Below, in pieces: positions 22,258-33,343 of a DNA stretch of 64,000 bases. The notes below the pieces were generated by a model. The model saw only the letters and a list, made by a program, of their open reading frames with translations, made no database searches and was not told the DNA's origin. Origin of the DNA: Brachypterus glaber (lineage: Eukaryota > Arthropoda > Insecta > Coleoptera > Kateretidae); contig OY294046.1 in the NCBI GenBank assembly GCA_958510825.1, positions 46,605,794 to 46,669,793 of the forward strand. The letters are read 5' to 3'. A program made the position numbers and the translations under genes. Numbering within the stretch: the first letter of the stretch is position 1; each line of letters begins with the position of its first letter.

Positions 22258-23194
22258 TTAGAGTGGTCCAAAAAAAAAAATTAACTTAATCCTTTCTATT
22301 TGTCGTAGTTAGAACGTTCTTAGAGTGAAAATTTATATGGACAACCCTAAGTGGTACTTTTAGGGTCCTAAAAACCTAAGATCACGCAAATATCGATAAA
22401 ATTCGTATAAAACCAGCCCTAGTGTTTGTAATTTTATAAAATTTTAAAACCTTCATATCTATATTTTTAATTTTTGAGTATTAAATAATACTGCAAAATC
22501 TTAGCCTGATTAAAAGTTTCTAACCCGTGTCAACAAGGCCCCGAAATTCCCCTAAGTTCGGAAAAAGTGCATTTTCTATTCATTTGGGCTACTGACGAAT
22601 TATAAATATTAAATAAAAAAGTTTTTTGGCACTACTAACCTTAATTAGCTTCGCGCCGAATGATATACATCGCTTGCGCTATAAAAGCATAATTCACAAC
22701 CTTGGTATATAATATATTATTATGTCAAATTTTTTTCTATATAAGCCTATTTTAGTTATTTTACGCAACTTGCGTAGATTAACGTAATATTTTAAAATAA
22801 CTAAAATAGGCTTATATAGAAAAAAATGTGACATAAAAACTTGTTTATTTAACATTTATAATTCGTCAGTAGCACAATTAATAGAAAATACACTTTTTCG
22901 GAATTTAGGGGTAATTTCGGGGCCTTGTTGGCAAGGGTTAGAAACTTTTGGTCAGGCTAAGATTTTGCAGGCTTATTTTAATACTCAAAAAGAAAAAATA
23001 TAAATGTCAAGGTTTTAAAATTTTAGAAAAATTACAAATACTAGGGTGGTTTTATACGAATTTTATTGATATTTGCCTGATTTTTGGGTTTTTAGGGCCC
23101 TAAAAGTACCTCTCTATAAATTTTTACTCTAAGGGCGTTTTAACCAAGACACATAAAAAAGATTAAGTAAATAATTTTTTTTTGACCACCCTAG
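22258..23194. mobile_element. Foldback DNA element, TAGGGTGGTC-ended
   Basis: The arms are about 350-430 bp. The left begins near TTAGAGTGGTCCAAAAA and the right ends TTTGACCACCCTAGTA. Internal matches include GGCCCCGAAATT against AATTTCGGGGCC, and AAGCCTATTTTAGTTATTTT against its complement around the centre near 22775. About 110 bases near 22612-22725 are present only in the left arm. It lies in intron 2 of the protease gene and carries no transposase. Confidence 0.75.
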
Positions 23195-23812
23195 TATACA
23201 TACATATTTAGTTATATTAAAATTCTAAAGATTTCAAGGCACTTCATAAGATTTCATAAGTCTTTCTGAGATTTCATAAGTTTTCGTAAGATTTCATGCG
23301 GTTTTTGGAACTTCAATATGAAAATTCATGGGATTTAAAGTGTATTGGAACCGGTTTTTGTAAGAAATTTTTTATTGGAACTACCCCAAGACGCAAATCT
23401 CTACAAAGTATTTGTACACGGATTTCAAATACTTTTGTATCACTTTTGAGATTTTCGACATATAATATATATAATATATAATAAAAAATATAAGATTTTT
23501 GAGCCTTTCGAATCAATACCAAGCCAATACCACCTACATAAGTATGACGTGAAAGAAACAAGCAATATAAGAATGGGATCACCCACATCTACTATGTTAA
23601 ATGGAGAGGAAAAAGAATATGATATTTGTTGGATAGCCAAGGCAGCTACAATTAAAAAGCCTGACGAAACTTCGAAGAAGAAGGTTGTCGAATTGATATT
23701 CAAACTATTTTTTTTTTGATCTAATAGAAAAGTTAACATTTCTACATAAACAGATGAAGTTTTCAGATAGGAAAATAACCCATTTCTTAGCATTTTACTT
23801 TTCTGATCGTCA
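23195..23812. other. Intron 2 of the protease gene, unassigned
   Basis: It contains a short run of imperfect AGATTTCATAAG repeats at about 23230-23296. Frames of 60-140 residues on either strand overlap AT-rich sequence and show no motif. Confidence 0.45.
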
Positions 23813-24232
23813 CCATGACAGCAAGAGCAAAATTGAATTTTGAGCGCTAGAGTGTAGGCAACCGGCATGTCAATCGTAAAATAGCTGTCAAGAATATGCT
23901 ACAAGATGTGTTTCGCCATTTTTTTAATATGAAATTATTATTGATTTTGAATCAAACTCAATTTCGTGTGCTAAATAGTTGTGTGTTATATATTTGTTGC
24001 CATGAAGGAATGAGGATTTTATTTCTAAACCACAAGATCTTCAGAAAATTTTAAGTGCTGCGACTTTGTAAGGTTATAAATTTACTGTCTGAAATTTATA
24101 TATTTATTAATTAATTTAAGATTGGAGAAAAAATGTTGTTTGTATTACGAGAGCAAAATTTGATACTGCTTTCGCGTGATTGCTGATCTGGGCTAGGCAT
24201 CTCCATCAGCAAATTTCACGCTCAAGCAGAAA
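23813..24232 (+). repeat. Dispersed repeat family A, copy 2, interrupted
   Basis: It matches 1-399. Continuity with the family resumes at 24648 after the MITE insertion. Confidence 0.75.
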
Positions 24233-24639
24233 CATGCCCGTAACTGGAAAAAAATCCAGGGGGTGCTGAGACCCACTGACAGAATTTTTTTATAATATTT
24301 TCAGTGGTGCTCCGAACTAAAATTTTAAAAATTGAGAAATTTCCCAAATCAAAAAAAAAGCTTTACTTCTGACCGTGAAATTTTGCTGACTAAAAAAAGG
24401 GTCATCACCTCTGAAAAATTCCCAACCTTTCGAAATTTTTCAAGAAAACAATTTACTGACCAGTTTCCCTTTAATCCTCAATTTTTTCAAAATACACATT
24501 ACGAAATCTGCCACTCAATTTTAACAACTGGACTTGAGCACCCCTTGTGGGGGTGCTTAGAGCTTATTTCACCAGGGGATGCTCAAAATCAGTCCAGAGG
24601 GTGCTGAGCACCCCCTAGCACCCCCCAGTTACGGACCTG
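24233..24639. mobile_element. hAT-like MITE with 8-bp target duplication
   Basis: 407 bp flanked by AGCAGAAA at 24225-24232 and 24640-24647. The ends are CATGCCCGTAACTGG and, as reverse complement, CAGGTCCGTAACTGG. The uninterrupted target is visible in the copy at 1-399. An 8-bp duplication and CA termini point to hAT; no transposase is encoded. The 91-residue frame inside is not a gene. Confidence 0.8.
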
Positions 24640-24751
24640 AGCAGAAATCAGTTATTATGCGCTCTTAATACAAAAATAACTATTTAAAACTCGTGACGTT
24701 TTGCTACCCTATGTTGTGACCTAATTTGTGAACAGCTCCCTATGCACTTAC

Positions 24752-25026
24752 CTGAATTCCACAAGTTTCCCTAGTTGGCAGTGCATTATTGTTCCTTACT
24801 TCTATTGGTCTCCTTGAGGGAACATTTTCAGAAGAAGAGTCCTGATAGTTGTCATACCTCCCACAACAAACGAGGGGCGTTCTGCCACTAGTTCCACATT
24901 GCGATTTCTTCAAAAATCTAAGTTGCTCTGGATCGTTTGTATTTACAGCGTCATATAATAGTTGACAGTTATAAATTGAGATGCATTGGGCTCTTTCTTG
25001 ATTTGGGGTTACACAGGTACGACTTT
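24752..25026 (-). CDS. Clip-domain serine protease, exon 2 (clip domain and linker)
   Basis: Residues 23-114. A long T-run and TAG form the acceptor above 25026; the donor is GTAAGTGC below 24752. Six cysteines (27, 37, 43, 66, 76, 77) follow the clip pattern, ending in LVCC. The spacing suits a clip domain, a small disulfide knot that docks partner proteases or substrates in arthropod proteolytic cascades. A linker of about 33 residues, rich in Ser, Asn and Arg, leads to TCGIQ. Cys111 is probably the residue that stays disulfide-linked to the catalytic domain after activation. Confidence 0.95.
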
Positions 25027-25574
25027 CTAAAAAAAAAAATGGATATGCATATAATGCATTATATGCTTCTAGGGGCCCAAGGGCGCCGATTCCGGGGCTA
25101 GAGCGTTAGAGCGTTCTTGCATCAATACAATTTCTTACATTTCTTTTAATTTAAAATTATAAAACTTTTAACAGTACCTTTAACAAAAATTTCCGCCTGC
25201 GGCGCTAAACTTTTTTAGAAATTTATATCTACAAATTACAAATTACAAATTAGAACTTATTGCTATAGATAGTTAAAAGGATCATTTGGATAGATTCCAT
25301 ATATATTGTAAAATTTTTAAATTTTGGCGAAGACACCGAGTTAAAAAATATATATCTCTATTGGATACCCTGTAAAAAATCTTTAATAAGCCTTTTACAA
25401 AACTAGTTTAAATATTTGTATTAACCATAAAAAAAAAATCTGAAAATGTTATTCGACTTTTCCTTCTATTTTTTAAATTTTTTGATTTGTTTTTTATTTG
25501 TGGGTTGGTCTTTTTCAAAAACTGAATTTTGCAAAAAAAAAATGAGACCGATCCGCGTTAACAAAAAACGTGAC
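25027..25574. other. Intron 1 of the protease gene, no feature
   Basis: AT-rich, non-coding, with no clear repeat. Confidence 0.45.
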
Positions 25575-26750
25575 ATAGAAGGATTTTTTCAAAAACGTTC
25601 ATAAATCGATAAAAAGTATATCACGGTTCGCCGTTAATCACTTTTAGTTCGGGTTTGGAAAAGAGTTTTCTTGTATTTTTTTTTATTTACGGTGTAAATA
25701 TCAATTTAAAACCAAAAATTAAATAATCTATGAAGCGAAATATTTTTTAATGGCAAAAAAGGGTCACGTGACCATTGAATATTTTTAATAAATAAGTTTA
25801 TTTGAACAAACGTTAGATTTTCTTGTACATTAATTCTACCTTCAATTATTTAAATAATTTAATATAAAAAATAAATATATATATATATATATATACAGCC
25901 TGTTCCAGAACTCGCGTACAGAATTTTGAGGATAAATTAAAAATCCAAACGAAAATATGAAAAAAAAATCAAAAAATCCATCTTCAACACTAATTAAAAA
26001 GGAAGTTATTTAATCTGACCAATACTGTTGCTGATGTTAAATTACCTACAAATTAGTTTTTCCCTACTTATTAGTAACTATGGCTGCATTTTAATTGTTG
26101 ACGCGTGCATTGTTTGAGACTTTCAACTTTAGAATCTTTTTAGGTTATTATATTTTGATAAAACCGACAGAGGCTATGAAATATTCTATTTTTATAGGCT
26201 CATTCCATCCGGCGGTGGTTTTTTGACATTAATAAATATTTATGTCACATTAATCTCTACAGAATATGTACTTGCAATAATTAAATTTGCTTTCATAGCT
26301 ACAAATTCAACTTTTAAAGGTAATTTAACATCAGCAACAGTATTGGTCCACTTAAAGCCTTCTTATTTTTGAATTGAACGAAGATAGATTTTTTTGACAT
26401 TTTTTTCATATTTTCCAGAGGGTTTTTTATATACTCAAATTTCTGTACGCGAGTTCTGGAATAGGCTGTATTTTAATTTTGTATTAAACACTTTTGTTTT
26501 CAATTAATCAGTAAAATAATGTTAATTTTGTTTATATTAACCTATTTATTCAAAAGTTATAGAGGTCACGTGGTCCTTTTTGGCTATTAAAAACGTTTCG
26601 TCCCATAGATTATTTTATTTTTGGTTTTAAATCGACATTTACATCATAAGTAAACAAATATACAAAAAAAACTGAATGTTTTTCGAAATCTAACTAAAAG
26701 TAAATAACGGCGAACCGTGATATGTTTATAGAAAATTTTTGTCTATGCAT
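25575..26750. mobile_element. Outer foldback element containing a second element
   Basis: ATATCACGGTTCGCCGTTA near 25618 is matched by its complement TAACGGCGAACCGTGATAT near 26704. The arms continue inward through CACGTGACC against GGTCACGTGG and outward to about 25575 and 26750. No coding content. Confidence 0.75.
25896..26469. mobile_element. Inner foldback element inserted in the outer one, TA target
   Basis: Terminal inverted repeats of about 150 bp start ACAGCCTGTTCCAGAACTCG and end with the complement of TACAGCCTATTCCAGAACTC. TA flanks both sides, consistent with a Tc1/mariner-type target duplication. AACATCAGCAACAGTATTGG is repeated inverted inside. No transposase. Confidence 0.7.
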
Positions 26751-27221
26751 TTTTTTACGATCTTCAGTCTGCGAAGAGTTTATTAAGATTAAAAAATAAA
26801 ATATTTAAATTATCATTAACATACATGAAATTAATATTTAACAATAATAAGATCTAAGTTCAAGAATTTATCAGAGGTCAAATACAATATAATATTCTAA
26901 ATATTTATTTTGATTTTTAGTTTAAAATTTATAGAATTTTTAAGAATTAAAAATTTAGATTTTTATAATTTTTTTTTAAATATTCATCCCTCGGATTTTA
27001 GTGGCCTCATATAATTAAAAAAGAGGAAAAACGTATACTTTTTCAACTCTTTTTTTTAATTAAAAACCTTAATGTTTTAAATAAAATGGTCTGTTTTCGT
27101 ATTTTATTACCACAATAATGTAGTTAACCTTAGATATTAATAAAAAAACGCTCTTACATTTTTTATAAACCAGTTTTAGGCTATTTTTAGTTAACTATAC
27201 CTGCATATACCTTTATTATAT

Positions 27222-27620
27222 TATTCGCAGCGCCAGCGCTAGAATAATATTATACGGTAGTTCCGAATTTAAAAAAAAAAAATTAAAAATCGTCCTAGAC
27301 AAAAAAATCTTGGATATAAATTTGTTTCGTGAAAAAGTAAGCAATTTTTTTTTTCAAATTTCCGTCTGTCCGTCCGTCTGTCCGATGTCACGATTTTTGT
27401 AGATACTATAACTCAAGAACGAATAATCCGATCGTATTGAAATTTTTAGGAAAAATCAAGTTCTATGAGGGGAGGATCCCTGTTGTTTTTGAAAGTGAAC
27501 CCCCAAAAACAAAAAAGTTACGGGGGGTAAAGCTTTTATAAAAATCGAAAAATGGTGAAGGAAAATTCCGATTAACGTAATTTTTTCAGGAAAAATTGCT
27601 CTTATTATAAGGATCATTTG
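27222..27620 (+). repeat. Dispersed repeat family E, copy 1
   Basis: It starts near CGCAGCGCCAGCGCTAG, then a GTCCGTCCGTCTGTCC run and CTCAAGAACGAATAATCCGA. The family recurs inverted at about 29200-29690 and 38400-38850. Confidence 0.7.
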
Positions 27621-27895
27621 ACTCGACTAGGTATCTGTGGGGCAGCAAAATTAGGTTACAAATTTAACCACCTAACGTACCAATTTTTTCAGACGTGCCC
27701 TATTTTCACCTAAGGGGGGCATATTTCGCCCATCCGAGTTAACTCGTGCTAAAAGTTTGGTGAGTATATTTATTGGGTTGAAATCTGATAGGCAATATAA
27801 AATATAAGTCCGAATTAACTGGTAAGCGGGAAAGGGCCAAGCAACTGTTACCTAGTTAACTCGGGCCAGTGCGTTAAGTGATTAAGGGCCACTTG
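27621..27895. other. Intron 1, unassigned
   Basis: Nothing recognised. Confidence 0.4.
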
Positions 27896-28020
27896 CACCA
27901 ATGATTGTTTAACTTTAAACTTGGATTAAGTTGACGGCCGACCAATCAGAACGCAGCATTATTAACTTAAACTCGGTTTAGCTGAGATAATCCCGTACCA
28001 AAAGTTGGTGCAAGTGGCCC
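27896..28020. mobile_element. MITE with TTAA target duplication, copy 1
   Basis: 125 bp with ends GGGCCACTTGCACCAA and its complement, flanked by TTAA on both sides. TTAA suggests mobilisation by a piggyBac-type transposase. An inverted copy lies at 48047-48181 and a partial one at 29774-29884. Confidence 0.8.
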
Positions 28021-28296
28021 TTAATTAACCACTTCACAACCAAATGAAAACTAAAGATTCCCTACTATAAATTTAGCCTGTAAAACTATAAATTAGCAGA
28101 TCAACATATAATTTGGGATATGCTATGAATTTTTGCCTGCGGCACATTCATTTTTGGTTAGTTGGTAATTTTTAACTGGATAGTTAACCAGGGTAGGGCT
28201 ACACTATCTCAATTAATATATTAATATATATACTTATAAATTAACGATTCTAAAATAAATAAATCTTATCCTGCGGCGCGCAGCGGCGTTTTAATT

Positions 28297-28389
28297 AGGG
28301 AACATTCAAGTATTACGTAACGCTCCTAGGGAGGGGGTGGGGGTCCAAAATGATCAAAATTTGCGTTACGTAATACTTGAAAGTTCCCT
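28297..28389. mobile_element. MITE, GGGAAC-ended, short copy
   Basis: GGGAACATTCAAGTATTACG at the left and CGTAATACTTGAAAGTTCCC at the right, flanked by TTA. A longer copy is at 42718-43064, a partial at 401-445 and a degenerate one at about 40750-40890. Confidence 0.75.
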
Positions 28390-28589
28390 TAGTAGTAATT
28401 ATTAAAATTACAATTATTTAAATTCCAATTAAAACTTATATGTCTTACGAATGTAATTTAGGTAATAAAACAAACAATCTGCTTCCGGCAACCCTATTGG
28501 AAAAAGTCTTAACGACGCCCATGCCAAATTTTATTTATTTAGGGAAAAGTATAAAACATATTTAATTATAAATATTTTTAATTACTCAC

Positions 28590-28656
28590 GTGAATTTATT
28601 CCATCTAAAACAAACAATAACAAAACCACTGTTGTGGAAAAACACCTTAACCACAT
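28590..28656 (-). CDS. Clip-domain serine protease, exon 1 (start codon, signal peptide)
   Basis: ATG at 28656-28654 starts a 22-residue segment beginning MWLRCF and containing VVLLLFVL, a clear secretion signal. The donor GTGAGTAAT lies below 28590, and the single leftover base C joins AA of exon 2 to give Gln23, so signal cleavage is probably near residues 22-23. The whole protein is 376 residues: signal, one clip domain and an S1A trypsin-like domain, the layout of CLIPB-type enzymes such as easter, Spaetzle-processing enzyme and prophenoloxidase-activating proteases. It would act outside the cell in Toll-ligand or melanisation cascades. Which one cannot be decided from sequence alone. Confidence 0.93.
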
Positions 28657-28870
28657 TATTCTAAACCGCAGTCTACTGCTTTCTGTCTTACACTAATAAT
28701 AAATTCTGCTTGGCATTGCTGATCGTCTTCTTAACTACTGCTACAGCAGGAATATCTGGTTTCTCAAAAAAATTAACTGATTCATTACTTTAGGTATTTC
28801 CAAATGCGTTTAACGGTTTAAGCGATAGTGTCTTTGGTAGAACGTGTCTACGCTCTAGAGCGTTTTTTAA
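28657..28870 (-). promoter_or_regulatory. 5' leader and putative promoter region of the protease gene
   Basis: The sequence upstream of the start codon on the minus strand is not obviously a repeat. An arthropod-initiator-like GCAGT occurs about 25-30 bases upstream of the ATG. No convincing TATA box or NF-kappaB-like site was found. A further upstream exon cannot be excluded. Confidence 0.3.
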
Positions 28871-29199
28871 CTAAATGTACTAAGAGTGCCAAAAACTCGT
28901 AAATGAGTTAGTATAGAAAAACTTTTTTTTTTTGAACAATTAGCTTATATAACAAGGTACTCTTATTCAAAATTTGAAGAGATTTTCTTTATTTGTTAAA
29001 AAATTATAGCAAATAAACCTGGGCCCCAGTAACTAGTAGCTCCGGGTACTACGGGTACACTTTTATTTGCTATATTTTTTTAACAAATACAGATAATCCC
29101 TTCAAATTTAAAACAAGCCGTGAAGATATGTAATGCTACACATTCCATTGTGTACTATTAGTTAAAAAAAATTAAAAATGATAGTTTTTTAATTTATTC
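28871..29199. other. Upstream flank of the protease gene, with repeat family D copy 2
   Basis: An inverted pair (TTTGCTATATTTTTTTAACA near 29060 against the 28990-29015 region) surrounds a GGGCCCCAGTAACTAG core. AACAAGCCGTGAAGATATG at 29106 is repeat family D. Confidence 0.5.
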
Positions 29200-29690
29200 T
29201 AAATAACCAGCCAAAACTCCCATAACTTTTTTGTTTTCGGGGGGAATACTTTTAAAATTAGTAAAATTTATCCTTAAAATAAAAGTAATTTTTTCTAAAA
29301 AAGTTACGTTAATCTGAAAATTCTTTCAGCTTTTTTCGATTTTTTTAAAAGTTTAACCCCCCATAACTTTTTTGTTTTTTTTTTTTGGGGGGGGGTACTT
29401 TCAAAACCAATATAGATCTTCCCTCCTTAGAACTTGATTTTCCTGAAAATTTTAAGTTGATCGGATTATTGTTCTTGAGTTATCGTGTTCATAAAAATCA
29501 TGATATCGGACAGACGGACGGACAGATGAACGGATGGAAGGACATTTCGGACATTTCAAAAAAAAAGTTGCTCTTTTTTTAAACAAATTTATATCCAAGA
29601 ATTTTTTGTCTTGGACGATTTTTGAAAATTCGAAACTAACGTATAATACTATTTTAGCGCAGGCGCTGTGAATAGTATTTTATTTTATTA
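29200..29690 (-). repeat. Dispersed repeat family E, copy 2
   Basis: Reverse-complement copy of 27222-27620, ending TAGCGCAGGCGCTGTGAATA. It contains a GGACAGACGGACGGACAG run. The short frame at 29385-29582 is a repeat artefact. Confidence 0.7.
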
Positions 29691-29773
29691 GCTAACTGTT
29701 CGCAAAGATAAAGGTTTTCTCACTGTTAAATTTCCTTAAAAAACGCTCTGGTAGAACGGCTCAAAGAGTACTT

Positions 29774-29884
29774 TAAGGTCACTTGCACCAACTTTTAATC
29801 TGGGATTGTCTTCTATAATCCTAGTGTAAGTTAAAAATGCTGCGTTATGATTGGTGGACCATCAATTTATAAAGTTGGTGCAGT
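29774..29884 (-). repeat. Partial TTAA-type MITE
   Basis: CACTTGCACCAACTTTTAAT through TTGGTGCAG matches 48050-48180 with internal deletions. Confidence 0.6.
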
Positions 29885-30067
29885 ACATTAATATACCTAT
29901 TCTCGAAATCATTAGTAGCTACCTAATGATTTAGAGATCATTAGGGGCTGTCCCTAAATTACGTGACGCAATTTTTCGAAAACTTTGCTCCCCCTCTGGG
30001 TGTAATCTATGGACTTTTTACTTACTTACTAAAAAAAATATATATTTAATTATATACCCTAACCCTA

Positions 30068-31205
30068 ATAACTGCAGTAAAGATTTTTTTGCACATGCAT
30101 TAACGTCGATAAAGGCTATCATTTTATGTAATTCTTATTTGGTAATTTTAACCAGGGACTTGCAAATTAGGTGGACGATTTTCTGTTTTTGCCCCAAACT
30201 TTCTTATCTGTAGATTTTTTAACATAAAGTAAATTAAAGTAATGTAAAGTAAGTTATTGGTCCACACGACAAATAAATAAATATATACATTAGAGACAAT
30301 AAAAAATACACTGCCTAGTAAAAGAGCTTTCCCATTTTTCACCTCCGCGCGTGAAATGGATTTTTTATTATCAGATTCACTTTCAGCAACCCCTTAATAC
30401 CCAATATACCAATTTTTACGTGAACTACCCCTCGACACTTGGGGGGTGGATTTAGAAAAAAATGTATTTTAAGATTCAGTTTTAGCACCCTCAAAAACCT
30501 CCATATACCCCTCACCACCCCTCAGGGGGTGGATTTAGATTTTTTTATTTTTAGATTCACTTTCAGAAACCTCAAAACCTAAATATACCAATTTTCACGA
30601 AAACTACCGCCGTCCCTCAGGAGGTGGAGTTAGATTTTTTTATTATCAGATTCACTTTTAGCAACCTCAAAAACTTCAATATACTAATTTTCACGAAAAC
30701 AACCCCCCGCCCCTTAGGGGGTGAAATAAGAAAAATTTTATTGTCAGATTCAGATTCGTCGATACCAAAAACCCCTATATACCAATTTGGACGAAAATAT
30801 TCACTATTTAAAAATATATACCCCCTCACCCCCTCGGGGGTAGAGATTAAATTTCAGAAACCTTAAAAACTCCTATATAGCAATTTTCAAGTAAAGTATT
30901 AAAATTTTATTGGTGAATTTTTTAGTTCCCATTTTGATGGTCAGAACGTGAAATTGCTCCCTTTAATTGGAATTTTCTTGAAAACGGTTGGCCTTTGTTA
31001 CAAAGTACTTATTTATGTATTTTTAATTAAAGAATCATATTTTATTGATAAAATATAAAAAAATCTCCACATGAAAAAGTTTGGACAAAAAAGTGATATT
31101 GCCCCCCATTTTGCACTTCCCTGGTTAAAGTTACCAAATAAAAATTACATAAAAGGGTAGCCTTTATCAATGTTAAGGTATGTGTAAAAAGTCGTTACTG
31201 TATGT
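30068..31205. mobile_element. TIR element carrying an internal tandem repeat array
   Basis: About 100 bp at each end are inverted copies, including TTTATGTAATT and TTTATTTGGTAA near the left end and their complements near 31110-31160. The interior is non-coding and holds the array at 30345-30860. Confidence 0.65.
30345..30860 (+). repeat. Tandem repeat of about 100 bp, five or so diverged units
   Basis: Each unit contains ATCAGATTCACTTT, CAACCTCAAAAAC, TATACCAATTTTCACGAAAA and a CCCCTNAGGGGGTGG palindrome. Related single-unit sequence is at 34435-34580. The 70-80-residue frames on both strands come from this repeat. Confidence 0.75.
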
Positions 31206-31761
31206 AGTTCATGGGGTCCCAGAGATATTAAATAAAAACTTCTTTTCAGATGTACCCTTAGGGGGGTCGAGCTCATTTAGGGCTCATTTCCAGACCAACC
31301 TTTATAGGATTTTTTTTCATATTTTTTAATGTGGAATCACCCCTTAAAATTTTGTACCTTATTTTAAATCACATAAATACATTTTTTTCATTCTTTTTTT
31401 TTTCAATAGGACCTACCCTTTGGCTTTTACATCCTTAAAAATGTGTTCTAAGCCTTTTTTCAGGGCTTGATGCGGTACTTACGTTTTAACGTTGAGCTAT
31501 CGACCTGAAGTTTGGTACAAATTACTTTTAGACAATTTTAAACAAATTTTAGGGCCGTCCCTAAAAATTTATTTTCGAAGGACCACCCTAAGTGTCCGTT
31601 CCTAGCACAAAACATTTAAAAACTAAATTTTTTTGGGACTGGGATTTTTTTGGGGTGGTGGGAGAATACTCCATGTATACTGTATATTTACGCGTCTCAA
31701 GTTTTTTCCCATTTTTAATGTGGGTAAGGGCATATCCACAGGCTCGCATAACAACATAGTA
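31206..31761. other. Intergenic, with repeat family C copy 2
   Basis: 31262-31365 matches 5075-5190. The rest is unassigned. Confidence 0.5.
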
Positions 31762-31838
31762 CATAAGAACGATGCCGTGATTGGCTTGATGTGCCGCCAT
31801 GTATCTTGTAAGCCAATCACGGCATCCCTTTCTTATGT
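31762..31838. repeat. Short foldback MITE
   Basis: ATGCCGTGATTGGCTT pairs with AAGCCAATCACGGCAT and CATAAGAA with TTCTTATG, around a loop of about 22 bases. Confidence 0.75.
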
Positions 31839-32189
31839 TTTATGTTCTTATGTAAGCTTCTAAATAGGCCTTAAACAAATCCAGGACAAACATAGATACA
31901 CACTTTTTTCTGGTTTATGTAGATTATTTACTTCGGATTTACCTATATAAATTATAATTTATAACGTTTTATTATGCATATTGTTATTAAAATATAGTCA
32001 ATAACAAGTTATAACTAGAATAACTAATTAAATTATAAACATACCAATATACACTACATGTAAATAAGATCTCTCCATATTTTTTTAAACCCTCCCGCTT
32101 GTAAACAATCTTTAAGTTACTATCGAAACGCAAGATGCGCTTGCGTCGTAATCCAATTTGCACAACCCATGCAGGAAGATGGAGTCGCT
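31839..32189. other. Intergenic, unassigned
   Basis: AT-rich; nothing recognised. Confidence 0.4.
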
Positions 32190-32370
32190 GTGTGTATACC
32201 TTTCATAAGAGCGCTTTAGGCAGCTCTTTATGCAGCGTTTTGAAAACTGCGCATGCGCACGCGCATGCGCTGACCGTTTTTCAATATATTATTTTAAATA
32301 AAAAATATTCTTTACAAAAAAGAAACGCCAAACAGACGCCAAACCAACGTCAACGTAAACCAAGGCCCCT
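32190..32370 (-). repeat. Dispersed repeat family B, copy 2
   Basis: Inverted copy of 1018-1205, with the GCGCATGCGCACGCGCATGC palindrome at about 32251-32270. Confidence 0.65.
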
Positions 32371-33343
32371 CATTAAAAAAAAACACCAAACAACAAAAAA
32401 CCAAAACAAACTTAGGCACGGAGAGTGCAATTAGGCGCTTGTCCTTTCATAGCAAGAAAAGGGGACCAGCGCGAAATGTTTTCTAGCACTGTGGTGTGGA
32501 TTTTACAGATCCGGACTCTAAGTAGTTTTTATTAATTTTTAACAAATAATTTTAATTTTTAAAAATGAATATAATTTTTTTATATTTAATTTAAAAATTA
32601 AAAGTTTGTGCTACTTTGGTACTTTTTATTTTTTAATCCTATACATTTTACCGATTCATTATAAAAATTTACAAATTTATTATAAAAAAATATAAATCTA
32701 ATTTTATTTGAATACGACCCTGTCATGTTGATTACTTACCTATGAAACGTAATATCTACATTTTCCTTAGTACTTTTTACTGGATATGTTCTGCACCCAC
32801 GTAAGGCCACGTAAGGCCATTTTTTAAAATATATTTCAATAAAAAAAAAAAACTTTAAAAATCTTTAAAACACTAAAAACAACCAATCTAACCCTACCTT
32901 TAAAAATTCTAGCACTAGAGTGGGAGAAGTTGTGCAGTCGAGGGTCACGTGATAGCGACTCCATCTTCCTCCATGACACAACCGTAAAAACGTTGACATG
33001 TGCTATTAAGGAGAATATAAAATAATAATATAAAAGCGATTTTATAAGCAAATTTGGTTCCTCTAGAAATATTTTTTTACAGACAGGTGTTTTTAATAAA
33101 GATTTTATTAATTCTACTCGTTTTCACATCAAAACATCATGGAAAGATAAGGCGAGTTTATTTAAAAATTATAAATACGAAATACTGTGTAAAATAAAGT
33201 GTTTTTAGCTATCCAGTGACATACCTCCTCAGTTTATGAGAAACAAATTATTTTGTGAGGGTACAACAACATTATATTGAAATTTCCATTTTTGTGGGAC
33301 CCTCAGTGGCGGTTAACGGTTGTGCATTAAAAACTGCTACGTA
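32371..33343. other. Intergenic, unassigned
   Basis: No gene or clear element. The minus-strand frame at 32836-33051 shows no motif. Confidence 0.4.

Noticed and set aside
27380..27400. CRISPR-like or telomere-like array from GTCCGTCC and GGAC runs
   Set aside because: Short imperfect tetranucleotide-like runs embedded in repeat family E; no spacers and no telomeric unit.
27222..29690. One large TIR transposon spanning both family E copies
   Set aside because: Protease exon 1 lies between them and a third copy stands alone at 38400-38850, so these are independent insertions.
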